NCBI GenBank assembly: GCA_022072055.1
Contig: JAJVIK010000013.1
Coordinates: 1 to 64,000, forward strand
Direction of reading: 5' to 3'
DNA from: a bacterium
GTDB lineage: Bacteria > Hinthialibacterota > Hinthialibacteria > OLB16
DNA length: 64,000 bases
Part shown: positions 45,219-53,795 of the stretch, piece by piece
Position numbering within the stretch: position 1 is the first letter of the stretch
Layout of the letters: every line of letters begins with the position of its first letter
Position numbers and translations under genes: made by a program
Notes under the pieces: model-generated
Told to the model about the DNA's origin: nothing
What the model saw: only the letters and a program-made list of their open reading frames with translations
Databases searched by the model: none

Positions 45219-45741
45219 GCCTCTCCTCCTCAAGTTCCGTGCAAGCGGGTCCCAGGCGGCGAAGCATCCGCCTGTGGGGTCCCACGTCATCAATGACATA
45301 TTCCTCCGATACCGCGCGCCACCCTTGCTTCTCGTAGAACCCAACCGCCTCAATTCGGGCGTTGCACCAGAAGATCCGAGCCGGGCTTTGTTTCAGCGCG
45401 AGATCCTCCAAGTAGGCCAGAACCGAGGAGCCGAGACCCTTTCCTTGAAACGAAGGCTCGATGGCCATGCAGCGCAATTGCCAAGCGTGTGTTCCCTCCC
45501 ATTCCGCGGGGAGTAACGAGGCGCACCCGATCGCGCGGCCATTCAGGAATGCCCCCACATGGAGGGTCTTCTCCTCCCTGTCTCCCGGAACCTCGGCACT
45601 TGCGCGTTTGGTCCCCACAATCAGGACCCGATAGCGCAGGTCGAGGATTTCATCGACCGTGGCGACACGAATCTCCGGGTCCTCGCGCGCATCCACGGAA
45701 CGCTCGGAGATGGGGGAGCCTAGGGGTAGGGCGCCTGTCAT
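45211..45741 (-). CDS. GNAT family N-acetyltransferase
   Basis: A 176-residue acetyl-CoA-dependent transferase. The fold is clear: RYRVLIVGTKRAS at the start, the AIGCASLLPAEW strand, LRCMAIEPSFQGKGLGSSVLAYL with the acetyl-CoA loop Q-G-K-G-L-G, and ARIEAVGFYEKQGWRAVSEEY with the typical N/A-x3-FYEK-x-G-W ending. It fits the ElaA/YjcF-like branch, whose substrates are poorly known. It is the first gene of a three-gene minus-strand operon and its last codons overlap the Shine-Dalgarno and start of the oxidoreductase gene. Confidence 0.9.
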   Translation of the reverse strand: MTGALPLGSPISERSVDAREDPEIRVATVDEILDLRYRVLIVGTKRASAEVPGDREEKTLHVGAFLNGRAIGCASLLPAEWEGTHAWQLRCMAIEPSFQGKGLGSSVLAYLEDLALKQSPARIFWCNARIEAVGFYEKQGWRAVSEEYVIDDVGPHRRMLRRLGPACTELEEERHG

Positions 45742-45892
45742 GCGGGGAAGGATATACCAGGGGGATTTCGGATGGAAACCATGCTTTCAGGTGTGGAACC
45801 TAACCCCTCACCGTCGTATAGTAGGGGTATTGCTTTTTCCACGCGCCGGACCTCTTTCCGGTTTGCGGGCTCGTTTGTCGGAGGTTCTCGCC

Positions 45893-46921
45893 ATGACGCT
45901 CAGAGCTGCTCACACAAGTGTGTTCCAGGGTTTCCGCAAACTCATTCCACTCGGAACTGTCCTGTTTGTCTGCTGCCTTTTCTGTCCCCCCGCGGGCGCA
46001 AATGGTCTTGACCGTAATGGGGACATGATGGTCACCTCCGCCGACCTGGCGATTCTGGTCGGCGAGGCGTTCGGCAGCCCGGACCCCTCTGATTTCATGT
46101 TTGGCATTGCCGACGCCTGGGGCCAGCAGGAGGGAGGCGCGGCCACCCCGACGCCCACCCATTCTCCGGTTGCGACCCCCACGGCCACCCAGACCACGCC
46201 AGTCGGCCCGACCTCCACGCCAACCGAGCCCTCGAACACCTTCGATTTCAAGGATTACTTCCCGTTGGCGATGAACAGCAACTGGACCTATGTGGGCTTC
46301 AATGGGGGGTCCACGGAAGATAATTTCACCTGGACCGTGGAGAACAGCTTGCAGGATGTGGGCGGCGGCAGGATGGCCGCGCGAATTCGCACCAACACCC
46401 AGGAGCCCAGTGACGACCGCAATCTGGACGTGGACTTCTGGTACTGTAACACCGGCACGGGTGAACTGTTCTTTTATGGTCTCCATGTGGGCTCCGTGAA
46501 GGGCAGCGGCCTCTTCACTCTCCCGATTCAGGACATCATCCTGACCGACCCGCTCCTTGTGGGGACCAATGGGATGCAGGTGGGAGTGTCCGCCCCACCG
46601 GACACCGGCGCCGGGATGGCCACGGTCAACACCCCCTTGGGTCCGCAGACTGTCTCCGGAACGTTTGCCGTCACGGTCAACCCGACCGAGATCATCCCGG
46701 TTTTCAACACCCCGCTGGGGAATTTCACCAATGTGCTGCGCGTTGTGATCAGCATCACGGGTTCCGCCTTCGGCCAGACTTTCACCTTCGAGAACAGCAC
46801 CTTCTTCCTCAAGCAGGGGGTGGGGATGGTGGCGCAGGATCAGCAGCCGGACGAGAACGACGCGCAACTTCAGGGGCTTCAGTCCGGGCAGGTCAACGGA
46901 GTAACCATCGTCGCGAACTGA
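45893..46921 (+). CDS. secreted protein with N-terminal dockerin-like mini-domain
   Basis: A 342-residue protein. ATG 45893 follows GGAGG and starts a signal peptide (hydrophobic core TVLFVCCLFCPPAGA, cleavage near residue 36). Right after it comes the mini-domain found at the C-terminus of other proteins here: LDRNGDMMVTSADLAILVGEAF ... FMFGIADAW (residues 39-77, motif split), with a fair EF-hand-like D-x-N-x-D loop. A short Thr/Pro linker (about 85-115) leads to a 220-residue beta-rich domain (FPLAMNSNWTYVG ... FFLKQGVGMVAQ) of the type found in many secreted hypothetical proteins of diverse bacteria. No catalytic motif seen. The gene stands alone; a strong 12-bp hairpin follows its stop. 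Confidence 0.85.
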   Translation: MTLRAAHTSVFQGFRKLIPLGTVLFVCCLFCPPAGANGLDRNGDMMVTSADLAILVGEAFGSPDPSDFMFGIADAWGQQEGGAATPTPTHSPVATPTATQTTPVGPTSTPTEPSNTFDFKDYFPLAMNSNWTYVGFNGGSTEDNFTWTVENSLQDVGGGRMAARIRTNTQEPSDDRNLDVDFWYCNTGTGELFFYGLHVGSVKGSGLFTLPIQDIILTDPLLVGTNGMQVGVSAPPDTGAGMATVNTPLGPQTVSGTFAVTVNPTEIIPVFNTPLGNFTNVLRVVISITGSAFGQTFTFENSTFFLKQGVGMVAQDQQPDENDAQLQGLQSGQVNGVTIVAN

Positions 46922-46947
46922 CCTCCGTCGGTTCGGGCGTGGGGCGC

Positions 46948-46975
46948 CGTGGGGGCGGGGCAACCCGCCCCCACG
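46948..46975. terminator. 12-bp GC hairpin with GCAA loop between convergent genes
   Basis: CGTGGGGGCGGG and CCCGCCCCCACG pair perfectly around GCAA, a GNRA tetraloop, 26 bp after the stop of the secreted-protein gene and just before the stop of the convergent 85-aa gene. No T-run follows on either strand, so it would act as a bidirectional stem that blocks or stabilises 3' ends. Confidence 0.6.
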
Positions 46976-46976
46976 T

Positions 46977-47234
46977 TCAACGATTCAGAAGCTCCTCAGT
47001 GCGCCCCTCAAGGCGCTCAATCTCCTTCTGTTGTTCAAGCAAGATGGAGATCACCAGGGCATCGAAGGGCACCGGGCGGGCCGCGCAGGAAGCCTCCGCG
47101 ATGTGCCTCTTGGCCAGACGAAAGAGGCGGTCAAAGGTTTCGCGGTCCTCACGACCGAGGGCGCGCCGGTAGTCTCTCCAGGTTTCGATCTCTTCCTCGA
47201 GATAGCGGGTGAAGGTGGGGATGGTTCGTCCCAT
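46977..47234 (-). CDS. conserved-looking 85-aa helical protein
   Basis: A small protein rich in Glu/Arg heptad-like helices: LEEEIETWRDYRRAL, EDRETFDRLFRLAKRHI, and a final coiled-coil-like LLEQQKEIERLEGRTEELL. ATG 47234 has GGAGG nine bases upstream; the frame's earlier codon at 47240 is TTG. It overlaps the end of the RecA-like gene by 86 bp in another frame. I have the impression that this small protein regularly follows such RecA-like genes, but I cannot name the family. The tight overlap suggests the two act together, perhaps in DNA repair or replication. Confidence 0.7.
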   Translation of the reverse strand: MGRTIPTFTRYLEEEIETWRDYRRALGREDRETFDRLFRLAKRHIAEASCAARPVPFDALVISILLEQQKEIERLEGRTEELLNR

Positions 47235-47850
47235 CAGCAAGGCCCTCCGGGATTCGAGTGGGTTTGAGAATGCGTTGAATCAAGGATCGCCACACCCGAA
47301 AATCCCCCCCGTTTTCGGAAGCGGCGTTGTGAGTCACCAGACAACCGAGACCCGCCGCGCGCGCGGCGGCGATGCCGAAGAGCGTCCGCTGAAACAGATA
47401 GCGGCGCTCGAAGAACGGGATGTCCTCATCCACGAAGAGCGTGTCGAGCGCCAGCGCGGCGGCCATCTTGGGACCGGACTCCCCCCGGAGCGGCGGGAGC
47501 ATCTCCTCGACCACCGCGACAATCTGATGGCAGGTGGCGGCCCTTGAAACATACACCTGTTCGAGCACGCGCTCCGGAGGCAAGCCCCGCGCGCGCGCCG
47601 CCAGCGCGAGCGGGTACGGGTTGAAACAGTTGCCCGCATCCAGGCAATACACCTTCCCCCCCTCCATCAGAAAACCGTACAAGGCGGCCAAGAGCAGGCC
47701 ATGCTCCCGGCGGGGGGTCTCCAGGGCGAAAAGAACCCCCTGCCCTCCCGGTCCCGGGGTCCGGAGTTGAATTTGGCCCTTCTCGCGGAGCCATCGCGCC
47801 ACTCGGCCTTGAGACGGACCCTCCGAAGTGCGCCAAAGAATCTCATTCAT
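47149..47850 (-). CDS. RecA/RadA-like protein without a recognisable Walker A
   Basis: A 233-residue protein with the outline of a RadA/Rad51 core. GGKVYCLDAGNCFNPYPLALAARARGL (shortened: VYCLDAGNCFNPYPL) mimics the 'YIDTEGRF' strand; VYVSRAATCHQIVAVVEEML mimics the following helix; ALALDTLFVDEDI is Walker-B-like; CLVTHNAAS fits the later strand. No GxxxxGKT is present, so ATP binding is doubtful. ATG 47850 lies about one base from the predicted transcription start of a TTGTCA-16-TATTAT promoter, so the mRNA may be leaderless; codons at 47871 and 47892 are alternatives. The last 30 residues overlap the 85-aa gene and have no clear structure. Divergent from the histidine kinase. Confidence 0.7.
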   Translation of the reverse strand: MNEILWRTSEGPSQGRVARWLREKGQIQLRTPGPGGQGVLFALETPRREHGLLLAALYGFLMEGGKVYCLDAGNCFNPYPLALAARARGLPPERVLEQVYVSRAATCHQIVAVVEEMLPPLRGESGPKMAAALALDTLFVDEDIPFFERRYLFQRTLFGIAAARAAGLGCLVTHNAASENGGDFRVWRSLIQRILKPTRIPEGLADGTNHPHLHPLSRGRDRNLERLPARPRS

Positions 47851-47857
47851 ACTGCAT

Positions 47858-47885
47858 ATAATATCACTCATTCGGCGGATGACAA
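47858..47885 (-). promoter_or_regulatory. sigma-70 promoter of the RecA-like gene
   Basis: TTGTCA (47885-47880) and TATTAT (47863-47858) are spaced 16 bp; each has one mismatch to consensus. The expected start point (about 47851) coincides with the ATG at 47850, pointing to a leaderless transcript. Confidence 0.6.
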
Positions 47886-47942
47886 GATGCACCTTCCGCC
47901 TCCCATTCGATCAAGAATTAATGGACTATCAAAAAAATACTC

Positions 47943-47970
47943 TTTACAATATACCAGAAGGTTCGATAAT
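47943..47970 (+). promoter_or_regulatory. sigma-70 promoter of the hybrid histidine kinase gene
   Basis: TTTACA (47943-47948) and GATAAT (47965-47970) are spaced 16 bp with one mismatch each, in an AT-rich patch that stands out from the surrounding DNA. It predicts an mRNA start near 47977 and a leader of about 50 nt, which supports ATG 48028 as the start. Confidence 0.6.
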
Positions 47971-48027
47971 ACGCCGGAAGCCGATAATCGTGAGCCGAAG
48001 GGGAAGAAGGAGACCCGCGAGAGGAAA

Positions 48028-50361
48028 ATGGCAACCCAACCCAACCCAACCCCCTTTCCCGCCTGCACCCTGGAAAGCGGCGAGTGCCCGATCTTTCCAG
48101 GATTCCACCAAGAGGTCCTGAACTCCCTGCCCGCCGACCTGGCGGTCTTGGACCTGGAGGGGCGCTTTCTGTACATCAATCCAGCGGCGGTCCGAGATGA
48201 CACCATGCGCGAGTGGCTGGTCGGAAAGACCGAGGAGGATTACTGCGCGGCGCGGGGGATCGATCCCAAGTTCGCGCGCAACCGCCACAGGCATCTCAAT
48301 AAGAGCATCCGCGAGAAGAAAATCGTCTCGTTCGAGGAGGAATACCCGATTCAGAATGGGCGCAGGCGTTGGTTCCTCCGGTTCTATAGTCCGATCCTGG
48401 ACCAGGAGGGGGAAGTCGCCCAGGTGATCGGGTATGGAATCGAGATCACCGAGCGCAAGGCGATTGAGCAGGCGCTTCGCGCCAGCGAGGAGCGCTACCG
48501 CCTGTTGTTTGAGGGTTCCCATGACGCCATCGCGGTGTATGGACGCGGAACTCAGCCGCTTCTGTACAACGCTCGCTTCCTGGAGATGCTGGGATACACG
48601 GACCAGGAACTCGCCGCGACGAACGTGATGGATCGGGTCCATCCGGAGGACCGCGAGATGCTCCTCCGAAACAACCGGGACCGTCTGGCGGGCAACCCGG
48701 TGCCGAGGGTGTACGAATACCGCGCTCTCCACAAGGACGGTCATGTTTTGAACATCGAGGCGACTTTCGATCCGATCTGTCAGGATGGGGAGATCATCGG
48801 CATTCAGGGGGTCTTCCGGGACATCACGGAGAGAAAGCGCGCCGAAGAGGCTCTACGCGAGAGCGAGGAGAAATACCGCCTCCTGTTCGACCGTTCCAAC
48901 GAGAGCATCGCGGTGTTCGCCACGGGCCTTAAGCCGATCCTGGTGAACGACCGTTTCGTGGAACTGACCGGCTACAGCCGCGAGGAGCTGCTCGGAACCG
49001 ATTTGAGAGGGTTGGTGCATCCGGAGGATGTGGCGCGGGTGATGGAAAACAACCGCCGTCGCATGGAAGGGGAGGAGATCAGCCGGGTTTATGAATTCCG
49101 CGCCGTTCGCAAGGATGGCGCGGTGATCGAGATCGAGGGGAGTTTCGATCTGATCCGACGCGGGGAGCAAGTCATCGGGATCCAGGGGATTTTCCGGGAC
49201 ATAACCGAGCGGAAACGCATCCAGGAGAGCCTGTTTGAGCAGCAGAAGGAGCAGACGATCATCACGCTGGCGGGGGGAATCGCCCACGACTTCAACAACA
49301 TCCTGCTTGGAGTGATGGGCAACGCCGCGCTGCTGGAGGATGAGCTCGCGGGACTCCCGAGCGCCAAGTCGCTGGTCAAGAACATCCTCACCTCCAGCGC
49401 GCGAATGGCCGAACTCACCAATCAGCTCCTGGCCTATGCTCGAGGCGGAAAGCATCGTCCCGAACCCTCCAGTGTCAACGAAATCATCGAGGACACGCTG
49501 AAGATTCTCCACGGGTCCCTCCATTCCAGCGTCAGGGTCGAAAGGCATCTCGATCCCGCGATCTGGCCGGTGGAGGCGGATCGGACCCAGATGAGCCAAG
49601 TGTTCCTCAACCTGTTCGTGAACGCCCTGGAGGCGATGGACATGGGCGGAACATTGACCGTGCGCACGGAGAACGTGCGTCACGCCACGCTGTGGCATGG
49701 ACCGGGAGCGGAACAGATGGCCGCGGGGGATTATGTCCACATCGCGGTCACCGACACGGGCGTGGGGATGACCGAGGAAACCCGCCGTCGACTGTTCGAG
49801 CCCTTTTACACCACTAAATTCATGGGGCGCGGCCTCGGTCTCGCCGCCTCGCAAGGAATCATCTATAACCACAGGGGAGTGATCGTGGTGGACAGCGAGC
49901 AGGGCCGCGGCTCCACTTTCCATGTCATCCTCCCCAAGAGCGAGCGATGCCTGGCCACCCAGTCCGCGCCCTCACCGGCGGCGACCCGACACAATGGGAC
50001 CATCCTGGTCGTGGATGACGAGGAGACTGTGCGGGATGTCGCGGGCCGGATGCTCAAGCGCCTCGGTTTTCAAGTCCTACTCGCGGAGGATGGAGCGGCG
50101 GGACTCGCGCTCCATGAGCAGAACCGCTCCAAGATCTCCCTTGTGTTGCTCGATATCCAGATGGACGGGATGAGCGGAGACGAGGTCTTTGAGCGGATGA
50201 TCGAAATCGACCCGGAGGTGCGAGTGATTCTTTCGAGCGGCTATGAGGAGACGGCGGTCACGACCACCTTCAGGTGCTCCGAGAAGATCGCGGGCTTTAT
50301 TCAGAAGCCATACACTATGGCGACACTGACTCGAACCATCGACGAGGTGTTGGGGGAGTAG
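48028..50361 (+). CDS. soluble triple-PAS hybrid histidine kinase with receiver
   Basis: A 777-residue sensor kinase. Three PAS domains lie at about 25-150, 160-275 and 285-400, the last two clearly duplicated (YRLLFEGSHDAIAVYG / YRLLFDRSNESIAVFA, each ending GIQG-x-FRDITERK). The DHp helix has H420 in GGIAHDFNNILLGVMGN; the ATPase domain has NLFVNALEAM (N box), DTGVGM (G1) and GRGLGL (G2). The C-terminal receiver (about 655-777) has the acidic pair in VVDDEE and phospho-acceptor D709 in LLDIQMDGM. No TM segment, so the signal is cytoplasmic. ATG 48028 is downstream of a good promoter at 47943-47970; the open frame further upstream lies before it. No cognate output regulator is adjacent. Confidence 0.93.
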   Translation: MATQPNPTPFPACTLESGECPIFPGFHQEVLNSLPADLAVLDLEGRFLYINPAAVRDDTMREWLVGKTEEDYCAARGIDPKFARNRHRHLNKSIREKKIVSFEEEYPIQNGRRRWFLRFYSPILDQEGEVAQVIGYGIEITERKAIEQALRASEERYRLLFEGSHDAIAVYGRGTQPLLYNARFLEMLGYTDQELAATNVMDRVHPEDREMLLRNNRDRLAGNPVPRVYEYRALHKDGHVLNIEATFDPICQDGEIIGIQGVFRDITERKRAEEALRESEEKYRLLFDRSNESIAVFATGLKPILVNDRFVELTGYSREELLGTDLRGLVHPEDVARVMENNRRRMEGEEISRVYEFRAVRKDGAVIEIEGSFDLIRRGEQVIGIQGIFRDITERKRIQESLFEQQKEQTIITLAGGIAHDFNNILLGVMGNAALLEDELAGLPSAKSLVKNILTSSARMAELTNQLLAYARGGKHRPEPSSVNEIIEDTLKILHGSLHSSVRVERHLDPAIWPVEADRTQMSQVFLNLFVNALEAMDMGGTLTVRTENVRHATLWHGPGAEQMAAGDYVHIAVTDTGVGMTEETRRRLFEPFYTTKFMGRGLGLAASQGIIYNHRGVIVVDSEQGRGSTFHVILPKSERCLATQSAPSPAATRHNGTILVVDDEETVRDVAGRMLKRLGFQVLLAEDGAAGLALHEQNRSKISLVLLDIQMDGMSGDEVFERMIEIDPEVRVILSSGYEETAVTTTFRCSEKIAGFIQKPYTMATLTRTIDEVLGE

Positions 50362-50430
50362 TCCGCTCCTGATGTCCGTCCGGCGCCGGTGTCGAAAACG
50401 CGGGGTCCGTCTCGCCCACGGATGCCGGGG

Positions 50431-51975
50431 TCATTCGGCGGGGAAGCCCATCTCCTCCGCGTAGATTTCCATGAAAGCCGGATCGGCGGAGAGCGAAACA
50501 TGCTCTGTCCGGGACCGGACTTGCTCACAGACTTCCCTTCCTCCCCGCTCCTCGAAGAGGGCGAGCTTGGCGCCAAGCAGCGCGGTGTTTCCGGACGGCT
50601 CCACTTTTTCGGGGGGAAGATTCAACAGACCGATGCGGTTCGCGCTCCGTCGATCGATGTAGTTCCCGAAGGCTCCCGCGAGATAAACCCGGGAGAGGTC
50701 CTGCTCCCTTACTCCGAATCGGGAGGAGAGGATTCGCAGCCCCGCCGCGATGGCCCCCTTGGCGAGCTGCAGTTGGCGGATGTCGCATTGCGCGAGAGCC
50801 ACCGGGTCAAGCAAGACGAGGCGGTCGCTCCTGTCGGCGAACCGTCCGCTGGGGAGAAGCAGCCCGGCGTCCAAGGCCGCCGCCACGGCATCCACCAGCC
50901 CACTGCCGCAGATCCCTCGCGGGGGTCCGCCTCCAAGGACATGGCAGTTCAAGGCTCCGTTCCGGGGCTCCACCTGATGGATCGCGCCCGGAGCGGCCCG
51001 CATCCCGCGGGTGATCCGGGCCCCCTCAAAGGCTGGACCCGCGGCGGTAGAGGTGCACAGGATCCGGTCCTTGTTTCCAAGCAGAATCTCGCCGTTCGTG
51101 CCGAGGTCGATGAGTCCGACAAGTTGCTCGCTCTCGTGCAGGCCGGTGGCGAGGACGCCGGCGAGCAGGTCGCTTCCGACAAATCCTCCCAGGCAGGGCA
51201 GAAAGCGCACGGGCGGATCCCCGGGGAGTTTCCAGCCGAGGTCCGCGGAGAGGAACATGCACTCTCCATCTTGAATGGGTTCAAAGGGGTATGAGGCCAG
51301 CGGAGAAATGTCGATCCCCGAGAAGAGATGGTGCATGGCGGTGTTGCCGACCACCACGATCTCTCGGATCGCCTTGTCGGGCAGCGGACGGCCGGCTCCG
51401 CTTTCGGGCGGAAAGGCTGAACGGAGAAGGACTCGAATCAGATGGCCGATTTGCGCCCGCGCGGTGTCCCGGAGGAGGCGCGCGCCCTGGCCCTCAAGCG
51501 CGAAGGCGATTCGACTCATGATGTCGGCGCCGTGCTTGGCTTGGGCGTTCAGCGCGGTTTGGACAGCGAGCACCTGGCCGCTCGAAAGGTCAAGGAGCTG
51601 AACAGCGAGCGTGGTTGTGCCCAGGTCCACCGCCACCCCATGGCCGTCCCTTGGGACAAACTCGAAGCGGGTGTGGTCCACCAGGACATCGGGTCTCCAC
51701 AGACCCAGCTCCATCTCCAGGTCCGCGTCGGCCCGGGATTGGCAGGAAAGCCTCCACCCCTCCTCGATCTCCCGCTCGGAAAGCATCGAGCGCTCGGAGT
51801 CTTGGATCGGAAGCGAGCCGGACAAGACCTTCACTCGACAGCCCTTGCACTGCCCCTTGCCCCCGCACGGGTATTCGACTCCGAAGGGAAAGAGAATGTC
51901 GCGCAGAGGGGCGCCCCGCTGGGCCTCGATCAGCTTCCCAGAGGGCCGGAGACGGACCTGAACGCGTTCGGTCAT
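50431..51975 (-). CDS. RACo-type corrinoid protein reductive activator ([2Fe-2S], ASKHA)
   Basis: A 514-residue reductive activator of cobalamin proteins. A ferredoxin domain occupies residues 1-85 with C37, C43, C46 and C78 in the plant-type [2Fe-2S] spacing (YPCGGKGQCKGCRV; WRLSCQS). The ASKHA part follows: GVAVDLGTTTLAVQLLD (phosphate-1 motif), LIDLGTNGEILLGN, and the DUF4445 C-terminal region ending LAGAFGNYIDRRSANRIG. RACo/RamA enzymes use ATP to reduce Co(II) that has fallen out of the catalytic cycle. Here it would repair the MtaC-like protein encoded at the head of the operon. It is the last gene, 15 bp after the DUF1638 gene. Confidence 0.94.
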   Translation of the reverse strand: MTERVQVRLRPSGKLIEAQRGAPLRDILFPFGVEYPCGGKGQCKGCRVKVLSGSLPIQDSERSMLSEREIEEGWRLSCQSRADADLEMELGLWRPDVLVDHTRFEFVPRDGHGVAVDLGTTTLAVQLLDLSSGQVLAVQTALNAQAKHGADIMSRIAFALEGQGARLLRDTARAQIGHLIRVLLRSAFPPESGAGRPLPDKAIREIVVVGNTAMHHLFSGIDISPLASYPFEPIQDGECMFLSADLGWKLPGDPPVRFLPCLGGFVGSDLLAGVLATGLHESEQLVGLIDLGTNGEILLGNKDRILCTSTAAGPAFEGARITRGMRAAPGAIHQVEPRNGALNCHVLGGGPPRGICGSGLVDAVAAALDAGLLLPSGRFADRSDRLVLLDPVALAQCDIRQLQLAKGAIAAGLRILSSRFGVREQDLSRVYLAGAFGNYIDRRSANRIGLLNLPPEKVEPSGNTALLGAKLALFEERGGREVCEQVRSRTEHVSLSADPAFMEIYAEEMGFPAE

Positions 51976-51990
51976 GACCTTGGGCGCCGG

Positions 51991-52740
51991 TCAGTGGTGG
52001 TCATTCTTCTCGGCCACAATCACCCGGTCATCGTATCGCGCAACCACTTTGTGGCCCGGCTGAACAACCAGAAACTCCTCATCGCTCCAGACCCCATTCA
52101 CCAGCCTCTGAAGCATCCCGATGTCCCCCGCCACCTTCTCGAAGGTCCACCCACGCTCCTCCGCCTCGCGGCGGGTCTGCTCCTCGAAGGAGGAATTCGG
52201 CTCGACTCCCATTTCGATGAAGGCCAGACGACGGTAGTGCCCCGGCCCGCAAAGTTGCTCCAGCAGGTAGCGCGCGTTGTCCTCGCCGTACTTCGCGACC
52301 AGCGCCGGGTAGGAAAGGTTGGCTTGGATCGCGGTTTCCATGGAGAGCTGAGTCTGCTGCCCCGAAAGATTGGAGCGTTCGATCCACCCCGTGGTCTTGA
52401 AATAGGTTCCCGGGTGATCTTCGAAGTATTCCGCGTATCGTTTGCGACTTCCCAGAAAAACCGTGATGCAATCGTGGGCGCGCGGAAGGACCACGGGGAT
52501 GGAGCGCGCCACGAGTCCATTAAGCCCATTGTTGCACAAGCCGTATCCGATCAGGATGGCGTCATACCCCAGCCCCTCCGAGCGATTCACGGCGAATTGG
52601 ATCGGCTCGAGCATCTTTCGCCCCCCGAAATCGTGCAGCCCCTTGGGGAGGAATTCGAGATCGACGCTGTGCGGGGACTTGGCGGCGCAGGCGCAGAGCT
52701 CACGGTGAAAGACCTCGCAACTGATCAGCTTGTAGCGCAT
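51991..52740 (-). CDS. DUF1638 domain protein
   Basis: A 249-residue protein with typical DUF1638 marks: CEVFHRELC at the N-terminus, ILIGYGLCNNGLNGL near residue 65, PRAHDCITVFLGSRKRY near 86, and GTYFKTTGWIE near 112. The family is uncharacterised. It is regularly found next to corrinoid methyltransferase and URO-D genes, which fits its place here. Its conserved Cys/His (C8, H13, C68, H88, C90) suggest metal or corrinoid contact, which is inference. The start overlaps the end of the upstream URO-D gene by 16 bp. Confidence 0.9.
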   Translation of the reverse strand: MRYKLISCEVFHRELCACAAKSPHSVDLEFLPKGLHDFGGRKMLEPIQFAVNRSEGLGYDAILIGYGLCNNGLNGLVARSIPVVLPRAHDCITVFLGSRKRYAEYFEDHPGTYFKTTGWIERSNLSGQQTQLSMETAIQANLSYPALVAKYGEDNARYLLEQLCGPGHYRRLAFIEMGVEPNSSFEEQTRREAEERGWTFEKVAGDIGMLQRLVNGVWSDEEFLVVQPGHKVVARYDDRVIVAEKNDHH

Positions 52741-53795
52741 GATGGCTCCAGACTCCCGATGGCCGCGTACATGGCCAGGATGTTCTCGATGGGAGTTCCC
52801 ACCTGAATGTCGTGTGTGGCGGCGATGATCATCCCCCCCTCGCGGAATAGTTCCTTGCGCAGTTCCACTTCGCGAACCACATCCTCGACAGTCCCGAAAG
52901 GGAGCGTGGTTTGAACGCTAACGCTCCCGCAAAATGCGACCTTCTTATGGAACTCCCGGTGCAGATCGCGGATGTTCATCTCGGCGGCGTCCACCTGCAC
53001 CACATCGAGGATGTCCAGGCCCAGATCGATCAAACGGGGGATGAACCTCCGCACGCTCCCGCAACTGTGCATCATCGTAACAGCTCCGTGCCGATGGGCC
53101 AGGGCGAAGAGTTCTAGCATGTAAGGGGCAAAGAGCTTGTCGTACGTCCGCGGGGAGAGGTTGGGGCCGTTCTGGTTCCCCAGATCCTCTCCAAAACAGA
53201 CCACGTCGATCAGGCCCTCCGCGGCCACGAGACAGCGACGAATCTTCTCGTGGAAGAACTCGAAGCGCTGGCGCATGAGCGCCAGGTAGATCGGGTCCTC
53301 GGTCGCCAGGTCGATCATGACCTGTTCGACTCCGCGGCAGCGCGCGATCCCGTTGATGAAATCAGGCGTTCCGGCCCCCTCGATGCAGACCACATGGTCG
53401 CGGGCCGCCTCGCATTCCTCCTTGATTGTGCTGTAGTCGTACCAATCCGCCTGCGGAAAGCGATGTGCGGCGAGCGATTCGGCGGAATCGATGTCGGCGA
53501 AGGGAAGACCGACCGCCTCCGGATAGGCGCCATCTCCAAAGCGATAGTGGGTGTATCTTTCCCCCCAGAGGCCCTCCCAGGTCCCATCCTCGAAGGTTCT
53601 CAGCTCGGGGCCAACATACCGTGGCCCGACGGATCGAAAGTCATCCCCAACCAAATCCAGAAGGTCCAGGTGTGAACGAGCGCCAAGCCGCTCCATCAGG
53701 AGCGCGTTGATCTCGGGGGTCCCGTAATGCCGAGTCGGCGGCCGGTCATAACCGCTGTAATGGAGCATCCCGAGGAAGCGCTCGCGTGAATTCAT
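52725..53795 (-). CDS. URO-D family protein, MtaA-like methyltransferase (HxC type)
   Basis: A 356-residue protein of the uroporphyrinogen decarboxylase superfamily, in the MtaA/CmuA branch that moves methyl groups from corrinoid protein to a thiol or folate acceptor. It keeps the zinc pair as TMMHSCGSV (H-x-C); the third ligand position is ATHDIQVGTP, where His stands instead of Cys. The URO-D heme-synthesis Asp/Arg set is not present, so it is not HemE. ATG 53795 overlaps the upstream gene stop by ATGA. Together with the next URO-D gene it gives two possible acceptor-side methyltransferases in one operon, perhaps with different acceptors. Confidence 0.9.
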   Translation of the reverse strand: MNSRERFLGMLHYSGYDRPPTRHYGTPEINALLMERLGARSHLDLLDLVGDDFRSVGPRYVGPELRTFEDGTWEGLWGERYTHYRFGDGAYPEAVGLPFADIDSAESLAAHRFPQADWYDYSTIKEECEAARDHVVCIEGAGTPDFINGIARCRGVEQVMIDLATEDPIYLALMRQRFEFFHEKIRRCLVAAEGLIDVVCFGEDLGNQNGPNLSPRTYDKLFAPYMLELFALAHRHGAVTMMHSCGSVRRFIPRLIDLGLDILDVVQVDAAEMNIRDLHREFHKKVAFCGSVSVQTTLPFGTVEDVVREVELRKELFREGGMIIAATHDIQVGTPIENILAMYAAIGSLEPSCATS

